47,470 bases of DNA from assembly GCA_017534115.1 (NCBI GenBank), contig JAFWDD010000051.1, forward strand, positions 1 through 47,470, read 5' to 3'. Each line of letters begins with the position of its first letter. Position 1 is the first letter of the stretch. Below, in pieces: positions 6,956 through 15,613 of this stretch. The stretch comes from Bacillota bacterium. Its GTDB lineage: Bacteria; Bacillota; Clostridia; Lachnospirales; Anaerotignaceae. The position numbers and the translations under genes were made by a program. The notes under the pieces are model-generated. The model was not told the origin of the DNA. It saw nothing but the letters and a program-made list of their open reading frames with translations, and made no database searches.

Positions 6956-7996
6956 TCATGCGTTATCCTCAATGTAACCCTTTCTCAGCTGGCCGCAGGC
7001 GGCGTTTATATCGCTGCCCAGCTCCCGCCGGATGGTGGTCTCTATGCCTTTCGACCTGAGAATGGCGCAAAAATCCTTTATATCCCTGTCGGAACTTCTT
7101 GTGAACACCTCATCCTTTCCCTTAACATCGTTTACGGGTATGAGATTCACATGACAGAGAATATTCTTAAGACGCTCCCCAAGCTCACCTGCGCATTGGG
7201 GCGAGTCGTTTATCCCTTTTATAAGAGCATACTCAAACGTAACTCTTCTTCCTGTTTCTTCAGCGTACGCTCCGCAGGCGTCAACAAGCTCCTTCATGGG
7301 ATACTTTTTCGCCACGGGCATAGTCCTTTTTCTTATGTCATCGTTTGGCGCGTGGAGAGACACCGCAAGGGTTATCTGCAGTTTTTCCTCCATGAGCTCA
7401 TATATTTTATCTGTAATACCGCAGGTAGAAAGAGTTATCCTTCTCTGGCTCAGGTTATAGCCTTTTTCGGAATTTATGAGACGGATGAATCTTATCACCT
7501 CGTCGAAATTGTCCAAAGGCTCGCCGCTTCCCATGAGCACAACATGGCCGATCCTCTCGCCGCAGTCACGCTCCATAAGGTAAACCTCATTGAGAAGCTC
7601 TCCCGCAGTCATGTTCCTGTCTTTGCCTCCGATGGCGGAAGCGCAGAACTTACAGCCCATGTTGCAGCCTGCCTGAGTGGAAATACAGGCCGCGTATCCG
7701 TACCCGTATTTCATGAGCACTCCTTCTATTATAGTATTATTTTCAAATTCAAACAAGTATTTACACGTATTATCGGCGGATGACACCAGTTTTCGGATTA
7801 TTTTTCCTTCGCTGATATAAAATTCCGCCGAAAGCTGTTCCTTCAGCTTCTTTGGAATATTTTTCATGTCGTCAAAGGATTCGGCAAGGTTTTTGTTGAG
7901 CCAGCCGAAAATCTGGGCCGCTCTGAACCGGGGAATGCCTCTTTCTTTAAAAAGCTCTTCCATTTCCTCAATATAAAGACCTCTTAAATCAATCAT
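6956..7996 (-). CDS. rlmN: Dual-specificity 23S rRNA/tRNA adenine-C2 methyltransferase RlmN
   Basis: A radical-SAM enzyme that methylates A2503 of 23S rRNA and A37 of some tRNAs. The cluster motif C-x3-C-x2-C is present as CNMGCKFC, and the two catalytic cysteines lie in AACISTQ upstream of it and in NAACGQLRKG near the end. The start is placed at 7996 (MIDLRGLY), preceded by GGAGGAAGAGCG; the frame extends upstream to 8113, but that part lies within rsmB and reads poorly. The start overlaps the rsmB stop by 8 bases. The 346 residues match the family. Confidence 0.95.
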   Translation of the reverse strand: MIDLRGLYIEEMEELFKERGIPRFRAAQIFGWLNKNLAESFDDMKNIPKKLKEQLSAEFYISEGKIIRKLVSSADNTCKYLFEFENNTIIEGVLMKYGYGYAACISTQAGCNMGCKFCASAIGGKDRNMTAGELLNEVYLMERDCGERIGHVVLMGSGEPLDNFDEVIRFIRLINSEKGYNLSQRRITLSTCGITDKIYELMEEKLQITLAVSLHAPNDDIRKRTMPVAKKYPMKELVDACGAYAEETGRRVTFEYALIKGINDSPQCAGELGERLKNILCHVNLIPVNDVKGKDEVFTRSSDRDIKDFCAILRSKGIETTIRRELGSDINAACGQLRKGYIEDNA

Positions 7997-9341
7997 CGCT
8001 CTTCCTCCGTGCCGCCGAAACGAAAAATCCGTCCGTTCCCTGAACGTTTGGATAAAGCTCCGCGTAGCCGTACTTCCCTGATTTCCCGCACATGGCTTCG
8101 GGCAGGACCTCATTCAGGTCAATGTCCTCGAAACCGGGATTTTTCTCTAAAAACCACAGAAAGTTTTCCCGGTTCTCTTCTTTTGTCAGTGTGCAGGTGC
8201 TGTATAGGAGCCTTCCGCCGGGCTTTACGTATTTTGACGCCGTTTCCAGAATCTTTCTCTGGATCTCAACCAAAGCGCCTATATCATCCTTTGTTTTTTT
8301 AAGACGGATGTCCGGTTTTTTCCTGAGAAGTCCCAGTCCCGAACAGGGAGCGTCAACCAGGACCCTGTCGAATGCGGAAACATCCTCTTCGCAGAGGACA
8401 GAGGCGTCCTTTTCCTCCGTCCGGATTATGTCAAGCTTCAGCCTGTCTGCCGTATCCTCCAGCATTTCCAGCTTAAGCAGGCTTATGTCCCGGGAGACCA
8501 CCTCTCCTTTGTTTCCCATAAGCTCCGCAATAAGGATACTTTTGCCGCCGGGAGCGGCGCAGACATCCAGAATCCTTTCTTCCGGCTGAGGGTCCAGTGC
8601 GAAAACCGCCGCCGCGGAGGCCTCGTCCATAATATGGAAATGCCCTTTTCTGAAGCTGTCCAGTCTGGAAATATCCGCTGTTCCGGAAAGCTTTATTATA
8701 ATAGGAAAGAATCGGCTTTCCTCCGCCATGATCCCCTGAGCGGAAAATTCCTTCTCAAGGGTTTCTTTATCACACAAAAGGGTGTTCACAACAGCCGTTA
8801 CCTCCGGCGGAGTATTGTCCGCTCCGCAAAGGTCCTCCGTGAACTTCACCCCGTATGCTTTTATCCATGACTTTACCACCCATTCCGGATGGGAATATAG
8901 AATGGAAAGTCTTTTCGCGTTTGTGTTTTCATTCACATCGAACGCGTCCGGAGTCCTTAAGACATTCCTGAGAACTCCGTTTACAAAGGGAGCCAGTCCT
9001 CCCATTTTTCTTTTCTTTACCAGCTTGACCGCCTCGTCCACTACGGCATAAGGCGATTTTTTCATGAACTCAAGCTGATAAAGAGACATTCTGAGCACTG
9101 TGCGGATGTAAGGCTTCATTTTTTTTACCTTAACTCCCGAGACCTTCTCCAGAACATAATCAATATATATGACGTTCCGCAAAGTCCCGTTGACACAGTC
9201 CGTAACAAAGCCTCTGTCCTCGGCAGGCATTGCGCCGTTGGCCGAAAGGCTTCTTTTTAAAACTACATTATTATATCCGCCCTTCTCCAGAATCTCGAAA
9301 AGGGCAGACGCCGCGATTTCTCTCGGATTGATATTTATCAT
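7989..9341 (-). CDS. rsmB: 16S rRNA cytosine-967 C5-methyltransferase RsmB
   Basis: SAM-dependent methylation of C967 in 16S rRNA. The 450 residues hold an N-terminal NusB-like RNA-binding domain (about 1-130) and a C-terminal methyltransferase domain. Motif VCAAPGGKS binds SAM; the two cysteines of the NOL1/NOP2/Sun family are in DAPCSGLGLLRKKPD and STCTLTKEEN, the latter being catalytic. It begins 3 bases after the zinc peptidase stop and overlaps rlmN, so translation is coupled. Confidence 0.95.
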   Translation of the reverse strand: MININPREIAASALFEILEKGGYNNVVLKRSLSANGAMPAEDRGFVTDCVNGTLRNVIYIDYVLEKVSGVKVKKMKPYIRTVLRMSLYQLEFMKKSPYAVVDEAVKLVKKRKMGGLAPFVNGVLRNVLRTPDAFDVNENTNAKRLSILYSHPEWVVKSWIKAYGVKFTEDLCGADNTPPEVTAVVNTLLCDKETLEKEFSAQGIMAEESRFFPIIIKLSGTADISRLDSFRKGHFHIMDEASAAAVFALDPQPEERILDVCAAPGGKSILIAELMGNKGEVVSRDISLLKLEMLEDTADRLKLDIIRTEEKDASVLCEEDVSAFDRVLVDAPCSGLGLLRKKPDIRLKKTKDDIGALVEIQRKILETASKYVKPGGRLLYSTCTLTKEENRENFLWFLEKNPGFEDIDLNEVLPEAMCGKSGKYGYAELYPNVQGTDGFFVSAARRKSDD

Positions 9342-9344
9342 ACT

Positions 9345-10058
9345 CTAACGCCTTCTGCTTCCGTTTACTATGATCATAAGTCTTAAAAGGTTAGCTAAGG
9401 CTGATGCCGCCGCCGCTACATAGGTAAGAGCCGCCGCGTCCAGAACCTTTTTCGCGTGAGGTATTTCCTCCGGCGCCATTATTCCCGTTTCCTCCAGCAC
9501 CACCAGAGCCCTTTTCGAAGCATTGAACTCTACGGGCAGAGTGATGAATATGAAAATTACGGAAAATGAGAAGAAGCATACGCCTATACGGGCAAGTATG
9601 AGTCCGTCTCCGCCAACTCTTGACGCTGCCAGCAAACCGATTATTATAAGGGGCACTGCCGCCTTTGAGCCGAAGTTCGCAATGGGTACGAAGAATGAAC
9701 GCAGTCTCAGAGGACCGTATTCTTCGGCGTCCTGAAGAGCGTGGCCCATTTCGTGAGCCGCGATTGCCGATGCCGCGATGGATCTGGCACCGAAAACGCC
9801 CTGCGAAAGGTTCAGTGTCTTAGCCGACGGGTTATAGTCATCCGTAAGATTACCCGCTATGCTGTGCACCGTTACATTGTAAAGACCTTTCTGGTTTATA
9901 ATCGTTCTTGCCGTGTCGGCGCCTGTAAGTCCGCTTTTTATCGCAACTTTCGAATATGTGTTAAACGCCGATTTTACCTTTGCCTGAGCTACCATTGTGA
10001 AGATTATGGCAGGAATCAAAATCCACATGCCTGCCATGCTTATATATCCCCAATACAC
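9345..10058 (-). CDS. Membrane zinc metallopeptidase, YugP family
   Basis: A 237-residue membrane protein of the YugP (zinc-dependent neutral protease type 2) family. HEMGH near residue 104 supplies two zinc ligands and the catalytic Glu. Hydrophobic spans lie at the N-terminus (residues 9-25), at about 126-143, 150-172 and near the C-terminus. The start is probably the GTG at 10058, because AAAGGAGG stands 8 bases before it and the product then begins with a YWGY motif like relatives; the ATG at 10094 lacks a site. Its position between fmt and rsmB is often seen in Clostridia. Physiological substrate unknown. Confidence 0.88.
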   Translation of the reverse strand: MYWGYISMAGMWILIPAIIFTMVAQAKVKSAFNTYSKVAIKSGLTGADTARTIINQKGLYNVTVHSIAGNLTDDYNPSAKTLNLSQGVFGARSIAASAIAAHEMGHALQDAEEYGPLRLRSFFVPIANFGSKAAVPLIIIGLLAASRVGGDGLILARIGVCFFSFSVIFIFITLPVEFNASKRALVVLEETGIMAPEEIPHAKKVLDAAALTYVAAAASALANLLRLMIIVNGSRRR

Positions 10059-10149
10059 ACAAACCGCCTCCTTTGATGTTCTAACCGACTGCATAAAAAG
10101 GCCTGAACCGACGGAAAAAGTTAATAATAAAAAATATTTGTCCGCCTAA

Positions 10150-10179
10150 ATTATATATTCCTGAAAATATACATTTCAC
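10150..10179 (-). promoter_or_regulatory. Possible promoter of the yugP-like gene
   Basis: GTGAAA (10174-10179) and TATAAT (10150-10155) on the minus strand with an 18-base spacer, in a very A/T-rich stretch about 90 bases before the GTG start. The -10 is perfect, the -35 weak. Confidence 0.35.
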
Positions 10180-10207
10180 GCATATTAAACCCTGAGGGTT
10201 TCCGCCT

Positions 10208-10265
10208 ATGCCACGAATGCACCTCTACTGTAGCTTAGTACGCCTGCGATATGCATTCATGGCAT
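10208..10265. repeat. 58-bp near-perfect palindrome between fmt and the yugP-like gene
   Basis: Arms of 14 bases (10208-10221 ATGCCACGAATGCA and 10252-10265) match at 13 positions and enclose 30 bases that contain a smaller TACT...AGTA hairpin. No T-run follows on either strand, so it is not an ordinary terminator. It does not resemble the composite repeats. AAACCCT/AGGGTTT just beside it (10187-10201) is a further small palindrome. Confidence 0.6.
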
Positions 10266-10311
10266 TTCAGCCGCTCAAGCAGTCTTGAATTCTGCTTTCT
10301 TTGGGAAAGTC

Positions 10312-11241
10312 CTATTCAAAGACATCCCCGATCTCAATTTTGTTTCCTCTCATGAAAGAGCCTGCGTCCATTCGTTTCTTCCCCTGGAGCTGGACCTCTC
10401 CGGCCTTTACGGCTCCTTCGCCAGTCATAATGCTGAAGGATTTTTTATCTGTGTGTACAACCTGTCCGGGAACACCTTCGTATTCTCCGGAATCCTCTTT
10501 AAGTCTGAAAAATTTGATATTCTGGCCTTTCCACGTGGAATAGGCTCCCGGCTGAGGGTCAAGACCTCTCGCCAGATTTATTATATTATAAGCGGAATCG
10601 TTCCAGTTTATCCGCTCTGTTTCCTTATCTATCATAGGAGCGTAAGTGGCCTCCGCATCGTCCTGCTTTTCAGGAGTCAGCGTGCCGGCTTCCAGACCTT
10701 CCAGCGTTTCCAGAAGGACCTGGGCTCCCACATGGGAAAGCCTTTCGAAAAGCTCTCCGAAGGTCTCGTCCTCTCCGATCCGGACTTCTCTTTTTATGAG
10801 CATATCGCCTGTGTCCATACCTTCGTCCATGAGCATTGACGTAACTCCGCAGGTCTTGTCCCCGTTGATGATGCTCCGCTGTATGGGCGCGGCTCCTCTC
10901 AGTTTGGGAAGGATGGAACCGTGGATATTTATTGCCCCGTAAGGCGCGTACTCAAGAATGTCCTTCGGAAGAATTTTTCCGTAGGCCACAACCACCAGCA
11001 CATCAGGCTTATAGGCCTTCAGACTTTCCAGAAGCTCACCGTCCTTTGCGCTTTTCGGCTGAAGAACGTCCGTGCCGTGTGAGAGAGCAAGCTCCTTAAC
11101 AGGCGAAGGAATCATCTTTTTTCCTCTGCCCTTGGGCTTGTCGGGCTGTGTTACCACCGCCAGCACTTCATGCTTCTCATAAAGGGCTTCAAGAGACCTT
11201 GCGGCAAAATCGGGAGTTCCCATAAATACCGCTTTCAGCAT
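10312..11241 (-). CDS. fmt: Methionyl-tRNA formyltransferase
   Basis: Transfers a formyl group from 10-formyl-tetrahydrofolate to initiator Met-tRNA. The 309 residues have the family length. The N-terminal Rossmann domain begins VFMGTPDFA; the catalytic segment with Asn, His and Asp is seen in INIHGSILPKLRGAAPIQ near residue 107 and in MDEGMDTGD near 142. A C-terminal beta-barrel follows. Its ATG shares the A of the def stop codon (TGATG), so the two genes that add and remove the formyl group are translationally coupled. Confidence 0.96.
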   Translation of the reverse strand: MLKAVFMGTPDFAARSLEALYEKHEVLAVVTQPDKPKGRGKKMIPSPVKELALSHGTDVLQPKSAKDGELLESLKAYKPDVLVVVAYGKILPKDILEYAPYGAINIHGSILPKLRGAAPIQRSIINGDKTCGVTSMLMDEGMDTGDMLIKREVRIGEDETFGELFERLSHVGAQVLLETLEGLEAGTLTPEKQDDAEATYAPMIDKETERINWNDSAYNIINLARGLDPQPGAYSTWKGQNIKFFRLKEDSGEYEGVPGQVVHTDKKSFSIMTGEGAVKAGEVQLQGKKRMDAGSFMRGNKIEIGDVFE

Positions 11242-11714
11242 CAGTCATCTTCCTCCTCAAAAATAAGGTCCTCTTCGTCTATTTTTTTGTCTATATACAA
11301 AATTCCGTCCAGATGGTCGATCTCGTGGCAGAAAGCTCTCGCCAGAAGGCCTTCTCCCTCGTACTCCACATCCTCGAAATCTCTGTTTTTCGCTTTTACC
11401 TTAACATATTCCGGTCTTTCCACATATGCGGATTTGTTTGGCAGGGAAAGGCAGGCTTCCTCCTGAATATCCGCGCCTCTTGTCTCGATTATTTCGGGAT
11501 TGATAAGCTCCATAAGCCCGTCTCCCACATCGATGACCACTACTCTTTTCAAAATTCCCACCTGAGGCGCCGCAAGACCCACACCTTTGGCTCTGTACAT
11601 GGTCTCCGCCATGTCGTCCAGAAGGGTCCTTACGCCTTTTGTGACCTCCGGTACAGGACGGGATTTTTTCCGCAGTACCGCGTCCCCTTCATATCTTATG
11701 TTTCTGAATGCCAT
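11241..11714 (-). CDS. def: Peptide deformylase
   Basis: Removes the formyl group from new proteins in the cytosol; an Fe(II)/Zn metalloenzyme. All three motifs are present in 157 residues: [10 protein letters not shown] near residue 45, EEACLSLP (the usual Gly before CLS is Ala here; the metal-binding Cys is kept) near 90, and HEIDHLDG near 130. The C-terminus is an acidic tail ([12 protein letters not shown]). It begins 13 bases after priA and ends within the fmt start. Confidence 0.95.
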   Translation of the reverse strand: MAFRNIRYEGDAVLRKKSRPVPEVTKGVRTLLDDMAETMYRAKGVGLAAPQVGILKRVVVIDVGDGLMELINPEIIETRGADIQEEACLSLPNKSAYVERPEYVKVKAKNRDFEDVEYEGEGLLARAFCHEIDHLDGILYIDKKIDEEDLIFEEEDD

Positions 11715-11727
11715 AAATTTTTACCTC

Positions 11728-14133
11728 CTAAATGACGCTTAATGGATTAAACGCCGGATATATATAAACATCCTTGTAACCTTTTTCCTCAAATCTTCTT
11801 ATTACGAAGTATACAAAGCTTTTGAGCCTCTCAGGGTCAGGACCGGTAAGAGTTACCCGCCAGCGGTGCATATCCTTGATTTTGGATTTATACGCCGGAG
11901 CCGGTCCCAGAACCTGAAACTCGTTCTTCGTATTGTAATACTTTATTATATCATAAAATTCATGTATTGACTTAATAATTTTTTTCTCATCGGGACCCCA
12001 GAGCATAATTGTGAAAAAGTTATTGAAGGGCGGATAACAGAACGTCTTTCTTATCATAATCTCGTTTCTGTAAAACTCCCTGTATGAGCCTTCCGCCGCG
12101 ATTCGCACGGCGTAATTTTCCGGCGAATAGGTCTGGATAAAGACCTTTCCGGGGAATTCGCCTCTTCCTGCTCTTCCGGCCGCCTGGGTTATTATCCTGT
12201 ATGTTCGCTCTCCGTCCCGAAAGTCGCCTGTGTTCAGAGACAGGTCCGCCGCAATGATGCCTACAATGGAAACCATGGGAAAGTCGTGGCCTTTGGCTAT
12301 CATCTGGGTCCCTATCAAAATGTCCGCTTTCTTTTGGGCGAATGCGGAAAGTATCTTCTCGTGGCCGTACTTGCCTTTTGTGGTATCGGCGTCCATCCGC
12401 AGGGTCTTCGCTTTGGGAAAAAGCTTTTTTATTTCCTCTTCCACCCGTTCGGTTCCCGTACCGAAGCTCTTTATATATTTTGAGCCGCACTTGGGGCATT
12501 TTTTCGGGATCGCCGCTCTTCTTCCGCAGTAGTGGCACAGAAGGACGTTTTCATTGGCGTGCAGCGTCATGGAAACACTGCATCTTTCGCATTTCACCAC
12601 ATATCCGCAGTTCCTGCAGGACACAAAGGAAGCGTAGCCTCTTCTGTTTATGAAAAGCATGGCCTGTCTGCCTTCGTCAAGGCAGTTTTTCAGCTCGGAC
12701 CTCAGAGCTTCGCCGAACATGGATTTATTGCCTTCGTGAAGCTCCTTCCGCATATCGATTATCTCCATTTTGGGAAGAGGTCTTCCGCCGACTCTTTCCG
12801 TCAGCTCGCAAAGAAGGAAATTTCCCTGCTCAGCCTCGAAAAACGTCTCCACGGAAGGCGTTGCGCTTCCCGCAAGGTATACGGCGTTATTTTGTCTGCA
12901 CCTGAACCGGGCGATCTCCTTGGCGTCATAGGCCGGCAGGTTTTCCGAATGGAAGGCGTCCTCATGCTCCTCATCCACGATTATTCCGCCCAGATTATCA
13001 AAGGGAGCGAACACCGCCGAACGAGGTCCGATTATTACGGAGACCTTGCCGCTTCGGGCTTTTTTCCACTGGTCGAATCTTTCCGCCGCAGTCATTCTGC
13101 TGTGGGTTATGGTCACTCTGTCCCCGAATCTGGAGAAAATCCGCCTTGTCATCAGGGGTGTCAGAGAGATTTCCGGCACCAGGAGGATCACCTGTTTCCC
13201 GTCGGAAAGGATCCTTTCTATCAGTCTTATATATACTTCCGTTTTCCCGCTTCCCGTTACGCCGAAAAGGAGAACCGGTTTTTTGCTGTCTTTTTCGTAT
13301 TCGTCTAAAATTCTGTCCAGAGCTGTTTTCTGCTCAGAGGTCAGCTCCGGCTCGGGAACGTCCTCCGGTTTTTCATAAAGGACCGCGTCCCGCATTACCT
13401 CTTTTTCGAATGTCCGCACAAGACCCTTGTCCTTCAGGCCTTTCAGTGAGGATCTCGAAGTGATTTTCCTCATCGGAAGTTCTTTTCTTTCCTTAATTAA
13501 AAGGAAGAGTTCCAGCTGGGTCTTCAGTCTTTTGCTGGCGGAAAGGATCTCTTCGCCTGACTCCTCGCCTTTTTCGGTGAGAGCGCAAAAAAGGCGGTTC
13601 CGCTTCAGGACGGGTTCCTGCAGCGCGCGGAATACTTCTACAATTCCGTCTTTTTCAAGCTCTTTTATAACCGGCTCGCTGTCTTTCAGCTGTGACAGCT
13701 GGCAGAGTCCGCCTTTGCGGGATATTTCGCCGCAGATTTTTGTCTTCTCGGCAGAAAGTCCGGAATAATCACCTTTTAATCTGACATATGTTTTTTCCTT
13801 CATGGAGATGCCCGCCGGGATTATGAGCTTTAAGGCACCTACAAGGCCGATGGAGTGTTCTCTGCTGAGCCACTGCGCCAGTTCAAGCATTTTCTTGTCG
13901 AACAGCGGGAAGTCGTCGGAAAACGAGATTATATCCTTGACTTTGTCTTCGGGAACTTCGGTGATCTCCGATGTATCTATGATATAGCCTTCTTTGCGTA
14001 TGTTTTTCGGGCCCAAGGGAACCAGAACGCGTCTGCCGAGAAGTGTTTCTTTCTCGTATTCCTCAGGTATCCGGTAGTCGAAAACGGTATCCTCTCTTGT
14101 TGACTTATTCATTATGATAACTTTGCCGAACAT
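11728..14133 (-). CDS. priA: Primosomal replication-restart helicase PriA
   Basis: Reloads the replisome at stalled forks. The 801 residues show an N-terminal DNA-binding part, Walker A GVTGSGKTEVY near residue 292, the DEEH box (VDEEHEDAFHS), and a cysteine-rich zinc segment (CRNCGYVVKCERC, then CHYCG and CPKCG) in the middle of the helicase lobes, followed by the second helicase lobe with a GTQMIAKGHDFP motif. AAGGAGG precedes the ATG by 9 bases. The gene is separated from rpoZ by about 460 bases carrying a composite repeat, so it may have a separate leader or depend on read-through. Confidence 0.96.
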   Translation of the reverse strand: MFGKVIIMNKSTREDTVFDYRIPEEYEKETLLGRRVLVPLGPKNIRKEGYIIDTSEITEVPEDKVKDIISFSDDFPLFDKKMLELAQWLSREHSIGLVGALKLIIPAGISMKEKTYVRLKGDYSGLSAEKTKICGEISRKGGLCQLSQLKDSEPVIKELEKDGIVEVFRALQEPVLKRNRLFCALTEKGEESGEEILSASKRLKTQLELFLLIKERKELPMRKITSRSSLKGLKDKGLVRTFEKEVMRDAVLYEKPEDVPEPELTSEQKTALDRILDEYEKDSKKPVLLFGVTGSGKTEVYIRLIERILSDGKQVILLVPEISLTPLMTRRIFSRFGDRVTITHSRMTAAERFDQWKKARSGKVSVIIGPRSAVFAPFDNLGGIIVDEEHEDAFHSENLPAYDAKEIARFRCRQNNAVYLAGSATPSVETFFEAEQGNFLLCELTERVGGRPLPKMEIIDMRKELHEGNKSMFGEALRSELKNCLDEGRQAMLFINRRGYASFVSCRNCGYVVKCERCSVSMTLHANENVLLCHYCGRRAAIPKKCPKCGSKYIKSFGTGTERVEEEIKKLFPKAKTLRMDADTTKGKYGHEKILSAFAQKKADILIGTQMIAKGHDFPMVSIVGIIAADLSLNTGDFRDGERTYRIITQAAGRAGRGEFPGKVFIQTYSPENYAVRIAAEGSYREFYRNEIMIRKTFCYPPFNNFFTIMLWGPDEKKIIKSIHEFYDIIKYYNTKNEFQVLGPAPAYKSKIKDMHRWRVTLTGPDPERLKSFVYFVIRRFEEKGYKDVYIYPAFNPLSVI

Positions 14134-14239
14134 TCAAGAATACCTCCTTCCCGTCCGGGGAAAATATCCCCATAGAATACATAAGCGGATATACAAACCA
14201 TCCGCTTTTCTTGGGGCTTAAGCCCCAAACCCCGACCGT

Positions 14240-14586
14240 CTCTCCGAGGGCTCAGGGGCGCTGCCCCTAAGAACCCCGTTCAGGGCTCTGCCCTAAAAAC
14301 CCGCAAGGGACTTCGCCCCTTGACCCTGTGTAGTATGTTTGAGACGGTTATCGGCTAAAGGCAAGTTTTCCAAAAATCGAAATCTCAGCCGAAAAACACA
14401 CTATTTCAGTGCGAAGCACTCTATTGAATCCGACAAAGGCGGATTCTTACCACAATTAGCACCTGAAAGGTGCGGCTTCATTAGCGAAGCGTCTTCATTC
14501 CTTCATTTGCGAAGCAAACTTCATTGCGCCGAAGGCGCGCCTCAGCTGCGCTTGCGCAATTTAGCTCGGCGGATCCGAATTTAGCT
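14240..14586 (+). repeat. Composite hairpin repeat, copy A (rpoZ-priA gap)
   Basis: Fixed-order modules: CTCTCCGAGGG head; AGGGGCG/CGCCCCT type hairpin; AAGGGACTTCGCCCCTT hairpin; TGTGTAGTATGTTT; GTGCGAAGCAC; AATCCG...CGGATT; AGCACCTGAAAGGTGCGGCT; CTTCATT-linked GCGAAGC hairpins; GCGCCGAAGGCGC; then two AATTTAGCT-linked hairpins reaching the rpoZ stop. An 18-bp palindrome (TTGGGGCTTAAGCCCCAA, 14211-14228) and an AAGCGGAT/ATCCGCTT hairpin precede it. The element points against the minus-strand genes on either side. Confidence 0.85.
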
Positions 14587-14591
14587 TTTCT

Positions 14592-14954
14592 CTATTCCGC
14601 TTCTTCTTCCGCCGGCGCATCTTCCGCTTCCTCCGCGTCAGCTTCTTCTGATTCTTTGAACATATCGTCTGATACTACGGAAATGTTCTCGTAATCGAGT
14701 TCGGGCTCTTCGATCTCAAGCTCGCCGCCTTCCGCGTAGCCTATTTTTATCTTGCCTTCGTAAAGCTCCTTAACTGCTGTGGAAACAGGTTTATCCGCGT
14801 CTCCGCCTTCTGTCAGAATGGGAGCGTGGTCCACTATTTCTCTGGCTCTTTTTGCCGTTGCCATAACTATTGTATAACGGCTTCCTGTTTCAAAAGAATC
14901 TTCCTGATCCTGGGATATTATTTCAAGTAAATCTGTATATGACGGACGCAACAT
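14592..14954 (-). CDS. rpoZ: RNA polymerase omega subunit
   Basis: The small subunit that helps assemble beta-prime into RNA polymerase. The conserved N-terminal part reads MLRPSYTDLLEI, with SRYTIVMATAKRARE near residue 26. At 120 residues it is longer than the usual 65-90: after about residue 75 it carries a Glu/Asp/Ala-rich acidic tail. Its ATG directly abuts the gmk stop (no gap) and has GGAGAGG 8 bases upstream. Part of yicC-gmk-rpoZ. Confidence 0.93.
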   Translation of the reverse strand: MLRPSYTDLLEIISQDQEDSFETGSRYTIVMATAKRAREIVDHAPILTEGGDADKPVSTAVKELYEGKIKIGYAEGGELEIEEPELDYENISVVSDDMFKESEEADAEEAEDAPAEEEAE

Positions 14955-15566
14955 TTAAAACACCTCTCCTTTAAATTCCTGTATGATCTCTTTGTTCCTT
15001 GATACTTTCTGTTTCTCGGCCATAACTATGCCCTTCAGGTCCTCGGCCGTTTGGTCTGAAACGTGGTTTATAACGAGATAATCGTACATATTGGCCACGT
15101 CCAGCTCGATAAGGGCTCTTTCCAGCCTTTCCAGAATGACCTCCTCGGTCTCCGTGCCTCTGCCCGCAAGCCTTTTTTTCAGCTCCTGGGCGGAAGGCGG
15201 TATCATAAATACAAGCACCGCTTCAGGGTATTCGTTCTTAACCTGCAGCGCGCCCTGTACCTCTATTTCCAGTATTATATTCTGACCTTTATCCAGTCTT
15301 TCCATTATTTCCTTTTTAGGCGTTCCGTAGCAGTTGCCGCAGAACTCCGCCCACTCCAGAAACTCGCCGTCCCTCACCTTTGAAAGGAACTCCTCCTTTG
15401 TCATGAAGTAATAATGCTCCCCGGGGATTTCGTAATCTCTGGGCGCTCTTGTTGTAGCGGAAACGGAAAGGAAATAATCGTCCTCCCGCGTGAGAATCTC
15501 CGCGACAGTGCCCTTTCCGGAGCCCGACGGACCGGATATAATAAGAAGAACTCCTCTGCTGTCCAT
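14955..15566 (-). CDS. gmk: Guanylate kinase
   Basis: Phosphorylates GMP to GDP with ATP. The P-loop SGPSGSGKGT lies near residue 10, followed by the GMP-binding stretch SVSATTRAPRDYEIPGEHYY and the lid region. The 203 residues are typical. GGGAGG precedes the ATG. It follows yicC by 47 bases; in many Firmicutes a remA-type gene lies in this gap, but none fits here. Confidence 0.96.
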   Translation of the reverse strand: MDSRGVLLIISGPSGSGKGTVAEILTREDDYFLSVSATTRAPRDYEIPGEHYYFMTKEEFLSKVRDGEFLEWAEFCGNCYGTPKKEIMERLDKGQNIILEIEVQGALQVKNEYPEAVLVFMIPPSAQELKKRLAGRGTETEEVILERLERALIELDVANMYDYLVINHVSDQTAEDLKGIVMAEKQKVSRNKEIIQEFKGEVF

Positions 15567-15613
15567 AAAAATTCCTCCCTTATTTTCTTCCGTATACGGA
15601 TTCAGAAACCCTT

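Noticed and set aside
6752-7783. 343-codon plus-strand ORF opposite rlmN and prpC
   Set aside because: It is a shadow of two genes with intact catalytic motifs and no ribosome site; the product has no recognisable features.
12020-12538. 172-codon ORF within priA in another frame
   Set aside because: Arg/Gly-rich shadow frame inside the helicase domain of priA.
14211-14228. 18-bp palindrome TTGGGGCTTAAGCCCCAA as a terminator
   Set aside because: No T-run on either strand; it is better seen as part of the adjacent repeat.
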